A stretch of 64,000 bases of DNA from Stratiolaelaps scimitus (taxonomy: Eukaryota > Arthropoda > Arachnida > Mesostigmata > Laelapidae). The notes under the pieces are model-generated. The model worked only from the letters and a program-made list of their open reading frames with translations. It searched no databases and was not told the DNA's origin. Where the stretch lies: positions 25,599,501 to 25,663,500 of the forward strand of contig JABWDB010000001.1 of NCBI GenBank assembly GCA_019614645.1, written 5' to 3'. A program made the position numbers and the translations under genes. This document shows, piece by piece, positions 22,201 to 33,795 of the stretch; position 1 is the stretch's first letter, and each line of letters opens with the position of its first letter.

Positions 22201-23030
22201 TACCACTACTGCCATGACGACTGAAGCCGCGACTGCTGCTGCTGCTGCTGCTCACTGCGACGAGTGAGTACTTTTGCTGGATTGCCGTCAGCATCAAGCC
22301 GTCCGCAGTCAACACCGCGGGGGAGGAGGCTAGCCACCGCTCTCCGGGGGGGACGGAACAGACGGGCCGGGGCATGCGTCCTTCGCTCTTTCGGCCTTCG
22401 GCCTTCGCTTTTCGGTAGGGCAGGGCCGGGCCGCTTGAAGGAGATGCAATATCAGGCCAAAGGGGAGTAGAGAAGAGTACTTGGACGGAGAAGAGAGATA
22501 CGAAGACAGACCGACAGACGGTAAGAGAGACGGAGAGAGAGAGAGAGAGAGAGCGGGCCTGCAACCGACCAAAGCAGAAGTCCAATAGGGGTCACGAAGG
22601 CATCGGCTCGTTTCGCTCTTCCGTCGTCCAAGCAAAAAAGTGTCCGTGTGTTGGCCTGCTGCCGCGGCCACTGCTGCTGCTTTGTGTGTGTGCATTGAGT
22701 GCTATGAGTGGTCCCCTCATTGGAATCGTATCAGCATCGATGCATCGGCGCTTTATACGTGCGCGCGTATCTCCTTCGCTCCTATTCTATGGCCTGTCTA
22801 TATAGACATACTAGCGAAAACATACACCTCGTCCCCACTTACACACACACACACACATACACACGGTTCAACAGACGCCCGGAGACACAGGCGCTGTGAG
22901 CAAACACTTGCCCTATCGGTCTTAGTGTGTGTGTGTGGATGTGGGTCCTTGGTCGTCACAATGGCTGCAGTGGCACCGCCGGGCCGGAGTGGTCACAATT
23001 TTATAGTTTAACACCGACTCGGATGGATGA
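19200..23030. other. GC- and CpG-rich domain with triplet and GA repeats
   Basis: Base composition shifts sharply to GC-rich with many CpGs. The stretch includes (CCG)n at about 19610-19630, (CAG)n at 20050-20070, (GA)n at 22011-22034 and again near 22530, and (CTG)n at 22230-22252. Many long overlapping frames occur on both strands. They are dominated by low-complexity Ala, Ser-Leu, Arg and Pro runs, so they look like consequences of composition. A short ATG frame at 20101-20277 (58 codons, basic) has a good start context but no homology. The domain resembles a promoter or 5' UTR region of a regulatory gene. No splice-supported exon was found. Confidence 0.5.
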
Positions 23031-24009
23031 TGGCAGGATACAAACCAGCTGCTCACAATCAGAACAGAACAAATGCTGATCGAATTCTTCTGTCAGAGAG
23101 TTTCAGTAGCCGATGCAGACCGAAATGTTGATTTAAGTTCGGTTTGTTTGTTTAGCAACATATATATATATATACACGAAATCAACTAAAGGCGAAAATT
23201 AAGGCGTACTATTTCTATCATGATGGTGGGAATATTTTTAGAATATCACATATACGGCTAGTTATAGGACTCTCTTGCTAGCTGAAGTTTTATATTGCTC
23301 GTACAGGATCACCACAGGCGGAGGTTCGTCTGGGTAGGCGTTTTCGCCGTATCTGGCCAGCGAACTTTGCCACACAGAAGACGGCAATGGGCACTGCGTC
23401 AGGCTTGGTTGGCGCACTCCGTGGCCAGGGTGGGTGCTGTAGCCATAGTTTCCACCCTAAGTGGCTGCCTCTGACGAAACCATATGGGAACCGAGAAGTT
23501 TTCCACGGTTTAAGGGGTGATTAGTGAACAGCATTAACTTTACTCCGCCTGCAGGTAGCACGGGCAAGCGCCTCCCTCGCAATAGTTGCTTGGTTGGCAT
23601 AAGTAGAGATGAACGCTGAACCTCTTATTTACCATTACATTACTTTGGGGGGGGGCGAGTCTTTTAAACCCATTTTTCACTAGGGAGCTCAGCTACTTTT
23701 CGTCATTGTCGAACTGCATAGTACTAATAGGCATTTCTATATCAACCACAAATACGCATTGTAATGTAACCTACCGTTGGTCAACTCATCAGAGAATTCA
23801 TATTTCGAATTCTCTGGAAGAAGCATATAGCATCAGCAAGCCACGAATTGGTTTCGAGGTTCAGTGTAGAAGGGTGGCTCCGTTACCAGTTACACCAGAT
23901 GTTCAATCAAATATTACTATCATTATATAGGGATTGCATGAACATAACAAAATTCATGAATTAGCGATCGTAGTGATACTTATGGTAATACCAATCATTT
24001 GAAGGAAGA
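23031..24009. other. No recognised gene
   Basis: AT content returns to the window's norm. A short (AT)n lies near 23160 and a G run near 23650. No protein or RNA gene was recognised. Confidence 0.35.
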
Positions 24010-24195
24010 TAGCGGCGTGGCCTAGTTGGGTAATGTACATCTCTTTGAATGTGGTTGCCATGGAAACCGCATTGTCCTGCCGTCAAATGGGTCTATTGGA
24101 GAAAGGACGGATAGGTTCAGTACGGCCGATATAATAGAATTTTGCTACACAGAGCTACCCGCTATGGAAAGTTAGCTGAGAGTCAGCTAGAAGCA
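24010..24195 (+). repeat. tRNA-derived SINE, group B, copy 1
   Basis: It begins with an A-box-like GCGTGGCCTAGTTGGG. Further in are GGATAGGTTCAGTACGGCCG and a body shared with 54597-54737. It ends CTATGGAAAG followed by TTAGCTGAGAGTCAGCTAG, the common 3' palindrome. Confidence 0.7.
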
Positions 24196-24302
24196 AAGGT
24201 AAAATTGAAGACAAAAAAAAATTAAATCCTTGAGGGCTCTCAGTAGGGCCCGCTGTATTGTGTTCACTTTTGCACGATCTGCTAAAAAGATAATTTATTG
24301 AA

Positions 24303-24309
<7 letters not shown>

Positions 24310-24365
<56 letters not shown>
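24310..24365. repeat. (TA)n microsatellite, 28 units
   Basis: The longest uninterrupted TA run in the window, about 56 bases. Confidence 0.97.
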
Positions 24366-24368
<3 letters not shown>

Positions 24369-24955
24369 ATTCTGTCGGTGTCAATACTAGATCGCGCAGT
24401 TCTAGGTATTGCAATTACGTCTAATCAGGCATAACACGAATGTCGCTTGAAACAGCTATATTTGAACAGCTGGTATCAATGTTTGCGATTCTGAATAGGA
24501 AGCCCACAATCAAGCTGCGTCCCTCTCGTATACTATACGGCGGATTTAGAGACGGGGTAAAACCGGCGACGTGTGTATACGGTATGACATTACTCTTAAC
24601 TCGTGTTAGCATTTTGCACATGCTCGAATCGAGGGAATCGATATCTCAAGTGCGATTTTTGACGTCGTCACTTTCAATCCGACCGAGTCGGCAGTGCTGG
24701 AAATCACAGAGGGAGTCAACAATGACAGGACAGCATGCAATGAGAAGGACCAAGAGGATTGAGGAAAGGTGGGTCGCCCGAGACAAGTGTGCGCCGACTC
24801 GAGCGCCGAAAAGGTACATACCCTTTCATTCAAAATAGCCAACAAGAAGAAAAGAACTTGGATAAGGGATATCCCGCTGCAGAAGATCGCGCACATCTAT
24901 AATAGTCTTTGGAGAGGAGAGTATGCTTTTGTGTGCATGTATCATCCTGTTAATG

Positions 24956-25203
24956 TTACTGTGAAATTTCCTTCTTCTTCTTCTTCGAGCTGATGGAAAT
25001 CTGGGAAAATTTCTTTCCCTGAGGTAACAGAGCTGTTCATATAGACACGAACAAGGGCTCGATTGTGGTGCTGGCACAGCAAGGCAGTTCATTTGATGTG
25101 ATTACCATGCGGTCGATTTTAGACTAGCCATTACATGTGTGAACGTATGCAATCGACTTACAAAGTATGCCAACGAGGCCAACGATTTGAACACTGGGAA
25201 GAA
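24956..25203 (-). CDS. Candidate terminal exons of an unknown minus-strand gene
   Basis: A 42-nt block at 25203-25162 is flanked by a good acceptor (TTATTATTTTACAG) and a consensus donor (GTAAGT). It reads FFPVFKSLASLAYF in phase 0. A second block from 25018 follows CTGTTACCTCAG. In the matching phase it reads GKKFSQISISSKKKKKEISQ and stops at about 24956. Together they would make a Lys-rich C-terminus. No upstream exon was found, and a LINE relic occupies the adjacent upstream sequence. An alternative phase of the second block gives a longer Arg-rich frame to 24826. Unknown family. Confidence 0.3.
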
Positions 25204-25299
25204 CTGTAAAATAATAACGTTTATTTTTTACAATTCTTCTCATTAATTCATTATAATTTCTGTATTTGAGTCATCATTGGATTATAGAGATATTTGTTG

Positions 25300-26110
25300 T
25301 CGAATGAATGCAGTACATCGATGTTCCCCCATAACCACGAAAAGTTCCTCGCCTTCCCCAGAAATTTCGTTCGTTTTAGGTCACCTTCGAGCCGACCGAG
25401 GCAGATGCGAGTTCAACCCAAAGGACATAGAGATATGATTCCATTCCAGATATCTGTACATTCGCCGCTTGTACACTTCGCGTTGGTGTATAACGTTCCT
25501 GACACCTTCAAATGCTAATCAACGGTATCCGGAGCACATGTGTCAGACACCATCACATCCTAGAAGAGGCGCGGTATGTTTTGTTGCCAGTACCTATTAG
25601 TAAGCTCGTCTGAACTTGGCCACGCCTCGTCCCTTTTGCAGCCCCTCGAAGTTCGAGATTGATTCGGAACCCAGCCTGTTTGAACCCGGCCTCGACGTAG
25701 AACATCGTTAATTGCATTACGTCAGGCCTGAGCCAAGCCGGCGAGTTTGTTTCGGCTTACTTGATGGTGTCCAAGTTCATCGATGGTGCCACCGCATAAG
25801 CAGGCTTCTTTTGAATATGGATGTAATTTCAGCTGGTCCCTGTACTGAATTCAAAATCAGCCAGTCATCGAGTGCCAACGGCGTTGAAAAATGGGCGACC
25901 AAGCACAAGGCGACGTACACAGATGAAATTTCGGAGACGTCAATGCCGGAATCGCCCGGTTCGATATGGAGCATTGCGGCCTATTCTGTCCCACTGTTTC
26001 TGTTCGGCGACCTGATCGTCCGACGCATGGATTACCCTGCCGTCGGTCATTCCGAGGCCGACTCGCGTCCTTCTCCAAGTGTTCACATTGACCAGTGCTA
26101 TTCTTAGCTT
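25300..26110 (-). pseudogene. LINE 3'-end relic (region after reverse transcriptase)
   Basis: Fragments in several frames follow the order of the C-terminal region of many non-LTR elements. First CLCGGTIDELGHH (family style CxCGxxVDExGxHxLSC), then IND plus an L-RR stretch. Then DVMVSDTCAP (family DVTVxDTxAxS), a fragment resembling the family's conserved Tyr-Phe-Pro block, and near 25320 TAFIRQQISL, near the family's end. Frame changes and stops are frequent. No RT palm motif remains, so it is a 5'-truncated, decayed copy. Confidence 0.55.
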
Positions 26111-26142
26111 CCCGACATTAGACCGCTGGTAGTAAACGCTAG

Positions 26143-26216
26143 TAATACCTAAAGGTTAAGAGCTGAGGCCTGTCAGATAGGGGAACGAACAGCTGATGGT
26201 CAGCTCAAAAAAAAAA
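26143..26216 (+). repeat. SINE group A, 5'-truncated copy with 12-bp target-site duplication
   Basis: Only the last 74 bases of the group A element are present, starting TAATACCTAAAGG and ending AGCTGATGGTCAGCTC plus an A run. AGTAAACGCTAG flanks it exactly at 26131-26142 and 26217-26228. An exact duplication and a pure A tail indicate a fairly recent, incomplete reverse-transcription event. Confidence 0.92.
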
Positions 26217-26228
26217 AGTAAACGCTAG

Positions 26229-28767
26229 GAATGCTGGCACATCGGAATCCCTGACAGCGGGGTTTTCTTTATGCCAGGATCGCGTTCCGTATATCATATG
26301 TGCCCAATATATCTTATAATACTTTCACGATTGTATCGAACGCTACCATCAACGTTTAGCGCTGCGTCGAAGAAGACTCTGTCCTCAGTGCACCTCCATT
26401 GCATGTCGGAATAGGTAGCAAGCTTGATATCTGTTCGAGCGGCATATACGTTGATAAGGCCGGTGGAGCGGCTCAACGGTCTTGGCCAGCTAGACTATAC
26501 CTGGCAACAGATCGCTAAATATCTAGGTGAAACTTTGTTTTGGCGGCGATGAACTAGCGCAATTGGAATAATCTGGGTTGACCATGGAGGTTGACTTGGC
26601 ACTTCTAATTGAAACGATAACACTTCTGTCCTCATCAGTGAGCCAGCAGTTTACTGCGAGTGGTGCTATGAAGTATTACGATAAGTGTCCGGTGGTAGTG
26701 TCCGGTGTAGTATTGATCTCCAATGGCTGAATGCACGATGCAAGTTTGACGAAGCCCCCGCTATACCAGGCATTTAGATGCCGACTCGTAACACCGCTCG
26801 CAATGATCCCAAGAGCTTGAACTAACATCGAATCACACACAAAGGGACAAGCATTAGACGGTGAGGAGAGAACTGGCAAATAATTCTAGATAATTCAAGA
26901 TAAAGTCTTGCTTCAAAAAATGATGTTGAATCAACCGACGGTGGCTGCAAAAATATTTGATATTGTCGAAACTACGACAAGATCCAGAAGGAATATACTC
27001 CCAAAATTTATAGCCACGAAAAAATGTGTAAATGATTTATTCCCCTGGAGACTATCACGCGCACATCACGGGCACGCAACGTGCCAAAATTGAAAATGCA
27101 CATAAGCGAGACTTGTAGCAATTATATATTATATTATACCTTTGAATAAAGTGTTTGTTATTATTAATTACAAGAGAACGCATCTTGCGACCCCATTCGT
27201 CCGCAAGCAGACGATAGTAGTAATAATAATAATAAACTGTAACGCAAGGTCTGTCCTTCTCTATGAACAGTCGTGGTCAGGCTAATAAACACCTAACCTC
27301 ATAAAAATAGGAAGATTGCACTTCTTCGATGGCCTTCAACAGACAGCTAGCCATCGTGTTCATAGTGGCGAGTGACGGGCTGTTATCTTGCATCGGCAGA
27401 AACATCGCAGGACAAGTCAGGACAACACATCCGGCCACCACTGCCAGCAAACACAGACAACAGCCTACGGGCCTGGCAAGCGAGTGAACGAGAGTCGAAT
27501 CAAAGGCGGCGCCCAGAAGGCCAATATTGGGTCAACAACGGGTCCTGCCAGGACCGACGTTTGCTTTTCGCGTGGCAGTGATGGCAGTGTTGGTGGCGGG
27601 GAATACGCCGAATCTGCTGATATGTCGTCCTTGTTGTATATTACCATTTGAGTAAGTCGTACAAGCTAACAGGGTTCCCAGTAATCTTCTTCGGACCTTC
27701 GACTCTCTTGGAGCAGTCTCAGAGACCTGAAGGCTAAGAGGAACCTGGACGTCGGCATACAACGCCGCATCAAACCTAACGAAATGCTCCGCATCAAACC
27801 TATCATTGTCTGATGTCATCTTGTTCTGCCTCGGGTTGGGATGCAGCCATGTAGCACTCAGCGAGTCATATGCCATGATAACGCACGTGCTTGAATTTTA
27901 GCTCGCCCTGAATAGATATGGTTCTGTCCTGGACATGGTGATGCCTAGGACTGAGATGGTTCAGGGTAGTCGAGCTCGTAGGGCTACACCGACATCTTCG
28001 ACGTACATCGATTCTTTGGAAGGATTGAATATGTATGATTCTGACAATAGCAGTAATTTAACTGAACGAAACCTCAATGCAACCCGTGATTGGTTGAGTA
28101 ATTTTCTGGAGTGTTCTGAATGTATCTCTCTCTGGTATCCGAACCTTAATTCTCGTTGTGATTTTATTCGCGTCAATCTATGACACAGGCGCATCGAAAC
28201 AATTTGATGATAATTTCGCCGGATTGTCTAGTAGTTACAACAGCCTGACCTCAATTTCCCCAAGCTCTTTGTCCCAATCTTAAGGTAGACCTCGCCAAAC
28301 CTGCGCGAGAACGTAAGAGGCTGTTGGGGTTGCGGCTCTCACGACGGCGTTTGCCATGATAAGTCAGAGATCACGAAGGATCGTCGCTGTTCAAGTCAGT
28401 CAGCTACTGTGCCGTGTTTCTACGGCATGCTTCCGACTAACCTCCGCCATAGCCTTACATTATAGATATGTTCAATAATAATGATACCTATTAAATGCAG
28501 GCATCACTTTTCGTATACTCGCCTGAACAGGATTCTGAAAGGCTCAGATGGTAAGATCTATACATCCCGAGGGGGACACTTCATCCGGAGGCAATGCCAA
28601 ACTATCTTAAATTTAACGAACCGCCTCTCAAAGTGCTTAGACAGTGTTCCGGATACCCGCAGAAGACTCGTGATGTACACGTTGCTATTCTCGATTATTC
28701 ATTTCTCATATATGCTTCCCTGGGTTTACAATACTGTGATCTTGGTGGTGCTGTAGTAAGCCTATGG
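26229..28767. other. No secure gene
   Basis: Frames at 27372-27651, 27532-27876 and 27935-28194 overlap on both strands and have no recognised motif. The plus frame at 27935-28183 (TSSTYIDSLEGLNMYDSDN) has some coding character but no splice support. Confidence 0.3.
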
Positions 28768-29112
28768 GCATGACGTGGTGGGTAAGGGAGGGAGTATTAG
28801 AATAAGATGGAGTTTTGTAGAGTCGGAGGTTCAAATCTGAGTAGATTTAATTTCATGGACAGTATCTTCGCGATAAGATTTGAAAATTAGCAGTGGCTGC
28901 TAATGTGGTCTGCGGCACAGCTACCGCTGTGAAAGCGCCGTACACCCCCCCTTGTATGCGTCATAAATACTGCGTGTTTACATACACGGGACTTTCTTCA
29001 GACACCCTATTGATCACAGTAGTTGTTCACAGGCGGGAAGTGGACAGAGGTATTGAGAGGAAGTCTGGTCTTGAAAGAGTGAGAGAGAAGGGAAGCAGCT
29101 GAGAGTAAGCTA
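28768..29112 (+). repeat. Possible tRNA-derived SINE, group D
   Basis: The head has GACGTGGTGGGTAAGG and a B box GGAGGTTCAAATCTGA at about 28830. The 3' end reads AAGCAGCTGAGAGTAAGCTAA, a slightly decayed form of the palindrome at the end of groups A to C. The body between is unlike the other groups, so extent and unity are uncertain. Confidence 0.5.
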
Positions 29113-29540
29113 ACCACGTCATGTCCGTACGGCAAAGGAGGATTTGTGGTGCTCTCTCATCTTACCGCTCCTTCACTGAAGGAATTCGCTAAGCGATACC
29201 GGGAAGGGCGGTGCTGCTAAACATCATCAACAGTTCCAGAAGTGGGGGAGGCGGCCGCGGTGTTGTCATGGTATTAACATGGTAACACCCCCTTTAAAAA
29301 CATGTTAGGATTGAATTGTTATTTCTTCATGGCTCCAATTATATTAGCACATTACAAAATGTTGAAGTGGCCACTTTGAGGCCGGAGTGAGAGCGAGCAA
29401 GCAAACAACGCAGTTCGTTTTCTGCTGTGTGCATGTGGCTTCAATTTTTACACAAGTGTAGCATCCATTGCACGTAGGCTGTTTCGAAAAGTACATCAAC
29501 TGCTTTGGAAATGGCCAGCTGCTTTGCTGAGCAGCACATT

Positions 29541-30035
29541 TCAGATGTCCCGACAGCCTCCCCACTGCTGCACTGCGGGACTTGTTCGCATTTTCCGGGT
29601 GGCGGGTTCTGTAATGGTCACCCCCCAGCTCAAGGGCGACGGTAGAGGGGAAAAACCGCCTTCGAGAAGGTGTTGGAGCATGCCGGCATTTCCAGATGAC
29701 TGGCGCCTTCCTTGAAGAAGAACGGGTATCGCTGCATCACAAATTTCCCTCTTCGTTCTAACGGATGGGGTTGATGGCGGTGGCGACCAAAGCAGAGAGG
29801 AGCGAGGGCAAATCGCTTCATTGCATAGCTGATCGCCATACTTCATACGGTTAACACGATCGTCTTGGCGAATTTTTGGCGCAGTTATCAAATGAGGTAT
29901 GTGCGATGCGGTTTCGGATATGCAACACATACGACTGTAATAATCAATGACTAAAAATAAATAGCTAAATCGATTGCAAAGTTGGCTGTTTTTCCTTGGA
30001 TTTTCAACCTTTCGATGTTCGTCAATATTCGACAC
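29541..30035 (-). pseudogene. Gypsy-type integrase relic
   Basis: The minus strand contains YLFLVIDYYSRM, matching the FLVVIDYYSR motif around the first catalytic Asp of Ty3/gypsy integrases. After it the frame stays open for a long stretch. The usual DNGPQF and SNGxAE blocks are not readable, so sequence has been lost or scrambled. No LTRs were recognised. Treated as a decayed fragment. Confidence 0.45.
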
Positions 30036-30404
30036 TCAGCGAATGCAACGGGACAATCAATAAGCGAAAATAAATTCGTTATTCAGGTAAGAGATGGCCT
30101 TCTTCAGGGTACGCCGGAAGTGAGCTTGTTGGTAAGATAAAAGTAGTTGGGAACTGTCGCTAAGTCACCCATACCAGTTATTCGAACTGAATTCGAATAA
30201 TGCATATTGGATCAAGGAACACGAAATCGAGAAACCCGGGAAGCATGAGCCAACTCATGGAGGTATTCAAAATTGCCAATTTGAATGGCTGTGATTCCCA
30301 GGGATTATTCCCTGCCTACAGGATCGATTGAACTCTAGCGTCTGTGCAAGGATGAAGTTGTAGCAGACGATACCCTCATCCAATCTGCGCCGGAACGTGT
30401 TAAA

Positions 30405-30930
30405 TTACTCGTGAATTAAGCTGCGTGTCAATAAAATAGACAAAAAGAGTGTTATGAGCAGGTCATACCGTACACAGCTAAATATAAAGACCGGAAACTG
30501 GAGACAACATGAAGGAGTTTTCTCCAGGCCAGTGACTTTTCTTGCATACACAAGTTGCTCGAATGCATCAAGATGCAAGCTACTGAAATCGCGCGGCAGC
30601 ACTAAAAGGTAAGTTACTCAAGTTAGACACTGCCCTTCGACCATAACCTTGTGCCGACCCCGACTCATGTGCCTAAGTCGTGGGGCAGCTGTGCAAGTTG
30701 TTAGCCCATGAGTGCGGTACTCTGCTATCAGCAGGGCAGGCACACTAGTCACATTTGATAATACGCTCCTGAAAAAAAAAACCCGAGGATTCGGGCTTAT
30801 CTGTGGCTGAATCGTTGATTGCCAGAACGTACAAGTAACCATCTCCAGATGTTCCGTATGTGATGGGCCTCGTTTTTTTCTGGGAACCTACAACAGTTGC
30901 AGTGCATCCAAAATATCTAATGGCAAGGCA
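30405..30930 (-). CDS. Coding-like frames, unknown protein
   Basis: Minus-strand frame 30930-30746 reads AIRYFGCTATVVGS and TYGTSGDGYLYVLAIND, ending QERIIKCD-stop. A second frame after a TTTTTTTTTTCAG tract (from about 30770) reads SVLSNVTSVPALLIAEYRTH and onward. A third, after CTTACCTTTTAG (from 30601), reads DFSSLHLDAFEQLVYARKV and onward to a TAA near 30405. Codon texture and acceptor tracts suggest real exons, but frames overlap and the joins are unresolved. No family recognised. It could be a single small gene or relics. Confidence 0.22.
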
Positions 30931-31199
30931 GCAAAGGTAGAAAAAACTTCATCTGTTAGTGACAGGACGTTTACTAAGTGAAATGCTCTTGCCTGGCAAG
31001 GTCATTTCGGAAGTCATGTTGCTCTTCCGCTTGATAAGCCCCGTCGGTTCCCATCGAACAGCCACACATTACCGTTGTGCTTGTCCAATTGCGAGGATTG
31101 CGGGAGTTGTTCTTCAATACAACGCATTTTATTTCGGAACGGATTTTTGTGAAAATAAAACCTTCCAACCTGGCCAAACTTGACCCTGTGCTAACTCTC

Positions 31200-33737
31200 T
31201 CGCCTAAGCATAACGAAATTCTTAGGGATTTAGGTCTGGCGGATCCTAGGTAACCGTCCCCTGTTGTATACTATAAAACAAGTGGGTTAAGAATGCTTGT
31301 CCCTATAAGATACGTGTTCGGCAAATTTGTAACACCCAAGACATTCAGAGGGCTTTGACAGTCGGGATCATATGTTTTTAGGGGGATGGATGATAGTTTG
31401 CGCATAAACAACACCATTTTGCACGGTTTCAGCACTTCGCCCATCTACAGAGATGTTTCTACCAACTTTCGGATTCATGACAAGGTGAAAGCTCGTAGCT
31501 CGGTAGTTACTTCGTAACGCTATAGATTCGCACTATCTATTCTTGCACTCTTCTTCCCCCCGTTTCTTCTCACGAGCCACCGACTTCCAGAGGAACCTTC
31601 AAGAACAATTGCGGGCAGACTGATCTCCCGCTACTCAAACACCTGTCCGAAAACCAGTAGATCTTAATGAATAATTAAATTTCCATTTCATCACCGTGAC
31701 TATTCATTGTTTTGGCTGTTTCGGGACCATTTGTTTCTGAACGCACGCGACATTCCTCCATTTTTGTTCCTTGCAAGTTTCTTCTCCTGCTTCGGTCCTG
31801 CAAAGGATCAGTGGTGGCCGGACGAAAGAGGGACAAGCGTCGGTTGGCTGGGGGAAGCAAAAAGGCTTAGCCTAATCCAGGCCCGCGCGTTCAGGACCCA
31901 AGAGCTGTATGCGTCAGGAACGCTTCAGTTTTGGGGACGGCAGATTCTAGGTGTCTCCTAAATTCCAACGTAATATTCGACTCTTCGGTGGCAGAGATCG
32001 AATTCTACAAACGCACGAAAGTTTAGTGTCGTTTGCAAAGTGAACGCCAGCGATAGACGTCCCCTTCTACTTCGGATGCTGCTACTGCCGCCACTGTCGG
32101 ATAGGCTTCATGGAGGTTGTCCTTTCCCGGCCGCCTTCCGTTTTTACCGCTTGCGGAGCTCTTCGAACAACGAGAATCCAAGGTCCGCAGCCTTCCTCGA
32201 AGGGTAGGGTTCGTTCTGCCTAAATCCATAATGGATTTTGTCACCCGAACACTCTGGCTCGGCCGCTGGCCCTTCCCATCTCAAGTACAAAAACTGAAAA
32301 AATATAGGAAAGGCGACGAAGAACGCGGAAAAGGATCGAGGGGTCTCGTTCCTTTCTGGTGGAGGAAAATGGGAGATGGAGAAAATAGAACAGAAATGAG
32401 TGCGGGGTTGGAATAAAGGGATAGTTAGATATCGAAAGAAAAAAGTTTTCAAAGGTGATGAAAGACCTTGGATGGACAAGACAAGCGGAAACGCCATTGC
32501 AGACAGCATATTGGTTGCGATCAGGTTTTTTCAACCTCTCTGTTTCTTCTGCCTTCCTTCTCTTTGTGTCTGCTAGTGTGCACCTATGATCTGATAATGA
32601 CAGACTATCGGGGGAAAGTGCCTGCATGAATATATTGATCATAATTGTGAGCTGCATGCGTTTGTAACTAATATATTGTTGTGCATTTGATTGATAGAGT
32701 TCTGTATCTTTGTTAAACCGACATAATGACGCGCGTCGCACTGGATTAGTTCATTCACGATAAGCTTTTGTCCCTTACATCGGTATTCATTTTTTGATTG
32801 ATGTTTGTCCTGGCTGGTTGTCTTGATTTGATCTTCGCCCTTAATCATATCGATATTCGATTTAACAAACGCGAATGGTAATAACAAATACATTGCAGGA
32901 TCGGCACATCGGACAGCGGGACGATTGTGGCCGCGGCAGTGGCTGACAAAGATAAACACCAACTCTTTCTTGGGGTCCCAGACAAGCAGGGTAATATTTT
33001 GTGGTGTATAGTATATATATAAATGTTTATCAGTATAATTTGTATATGTATATCAAGAGATCGAGTTGCGTTCGTCACGAGGCTAGCTCGGACATTCCGT
33101 CGAAAGCCAAAATCAGATAGCCCAACTAGAACTGAACAGGCCGCGAAGAAGCGTTTTTTCGCACACGTTTTCCAGCGAGTCATCCTCCACTCCTTTAATT
33201 TCAACCACTGCAAAGGAAGGACTGTAGTATATTTGGTCATTTTTTCATTTCAACAACGACAATATGGTATTAGATGGCGCAAAAGTTTTTTGTAAAAAAA
33301 TCTATCTACGATGTCCTCCTTGGGATGCATCTCGTCTGCAGGCAATCGCTCTATAAGATGTGTGCAAAGGCGTCAATCGTCTCTGCTAATCTAAAGCATG
33401 AAAGTGTACATTTCTGCTCCATGGTATATCACACTAAATGGCAGCACCTAGATTTCGTTAATGATTCTTTAGTGAATCAGGTCGTTCCCGCTTAACAACT
33501 GCTAGCATCAGGACACGTCTGTTGGCTATCAGATTCTAACCATAGACTTGATTAGCAAAATCTCTCCCACCGAAGAACAAATCCTGTTTGTATGCAGCTC
33601 GGCTTAATTGGCAGCCGCTGCCATTCCTCGTGGTTTCGTAGGCGTCTTCTGTTCGGGAGCATTTTGACCATCACAAGTTTTCACTTCGACGGATCAGCGG
33701 AACCTCAATGACGAGTTCAAGCGAGTGGCTCTACGAA
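31200..33737. other. No recognised gene
   Basis: Moderately GC-rich at 31700-32500, AT-rich afterwards. Many overlapping short frames, no motif and no clear splice-bounded exon. Confidence 0.3.
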
Positions 33738-33795
33738 CGTATGAACTTGTTACTATTTGACACTGTGTAGTGTACAATAGTAACAAGTTCATACG
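33738..33795. repeat. Perfect 20-bp-arm hairpin
   Basis: CGTATGAACTTGTTACTATT (33738-33757) is followed after 18 bases by its exact reverse complement (33776-33795). The loop contains a smaller ACACTG...AGTGT inverted repeat. The size suits a small RNA hairpin or a foldback remnant. Nothing here shows transcription. Confidence 0.85.
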
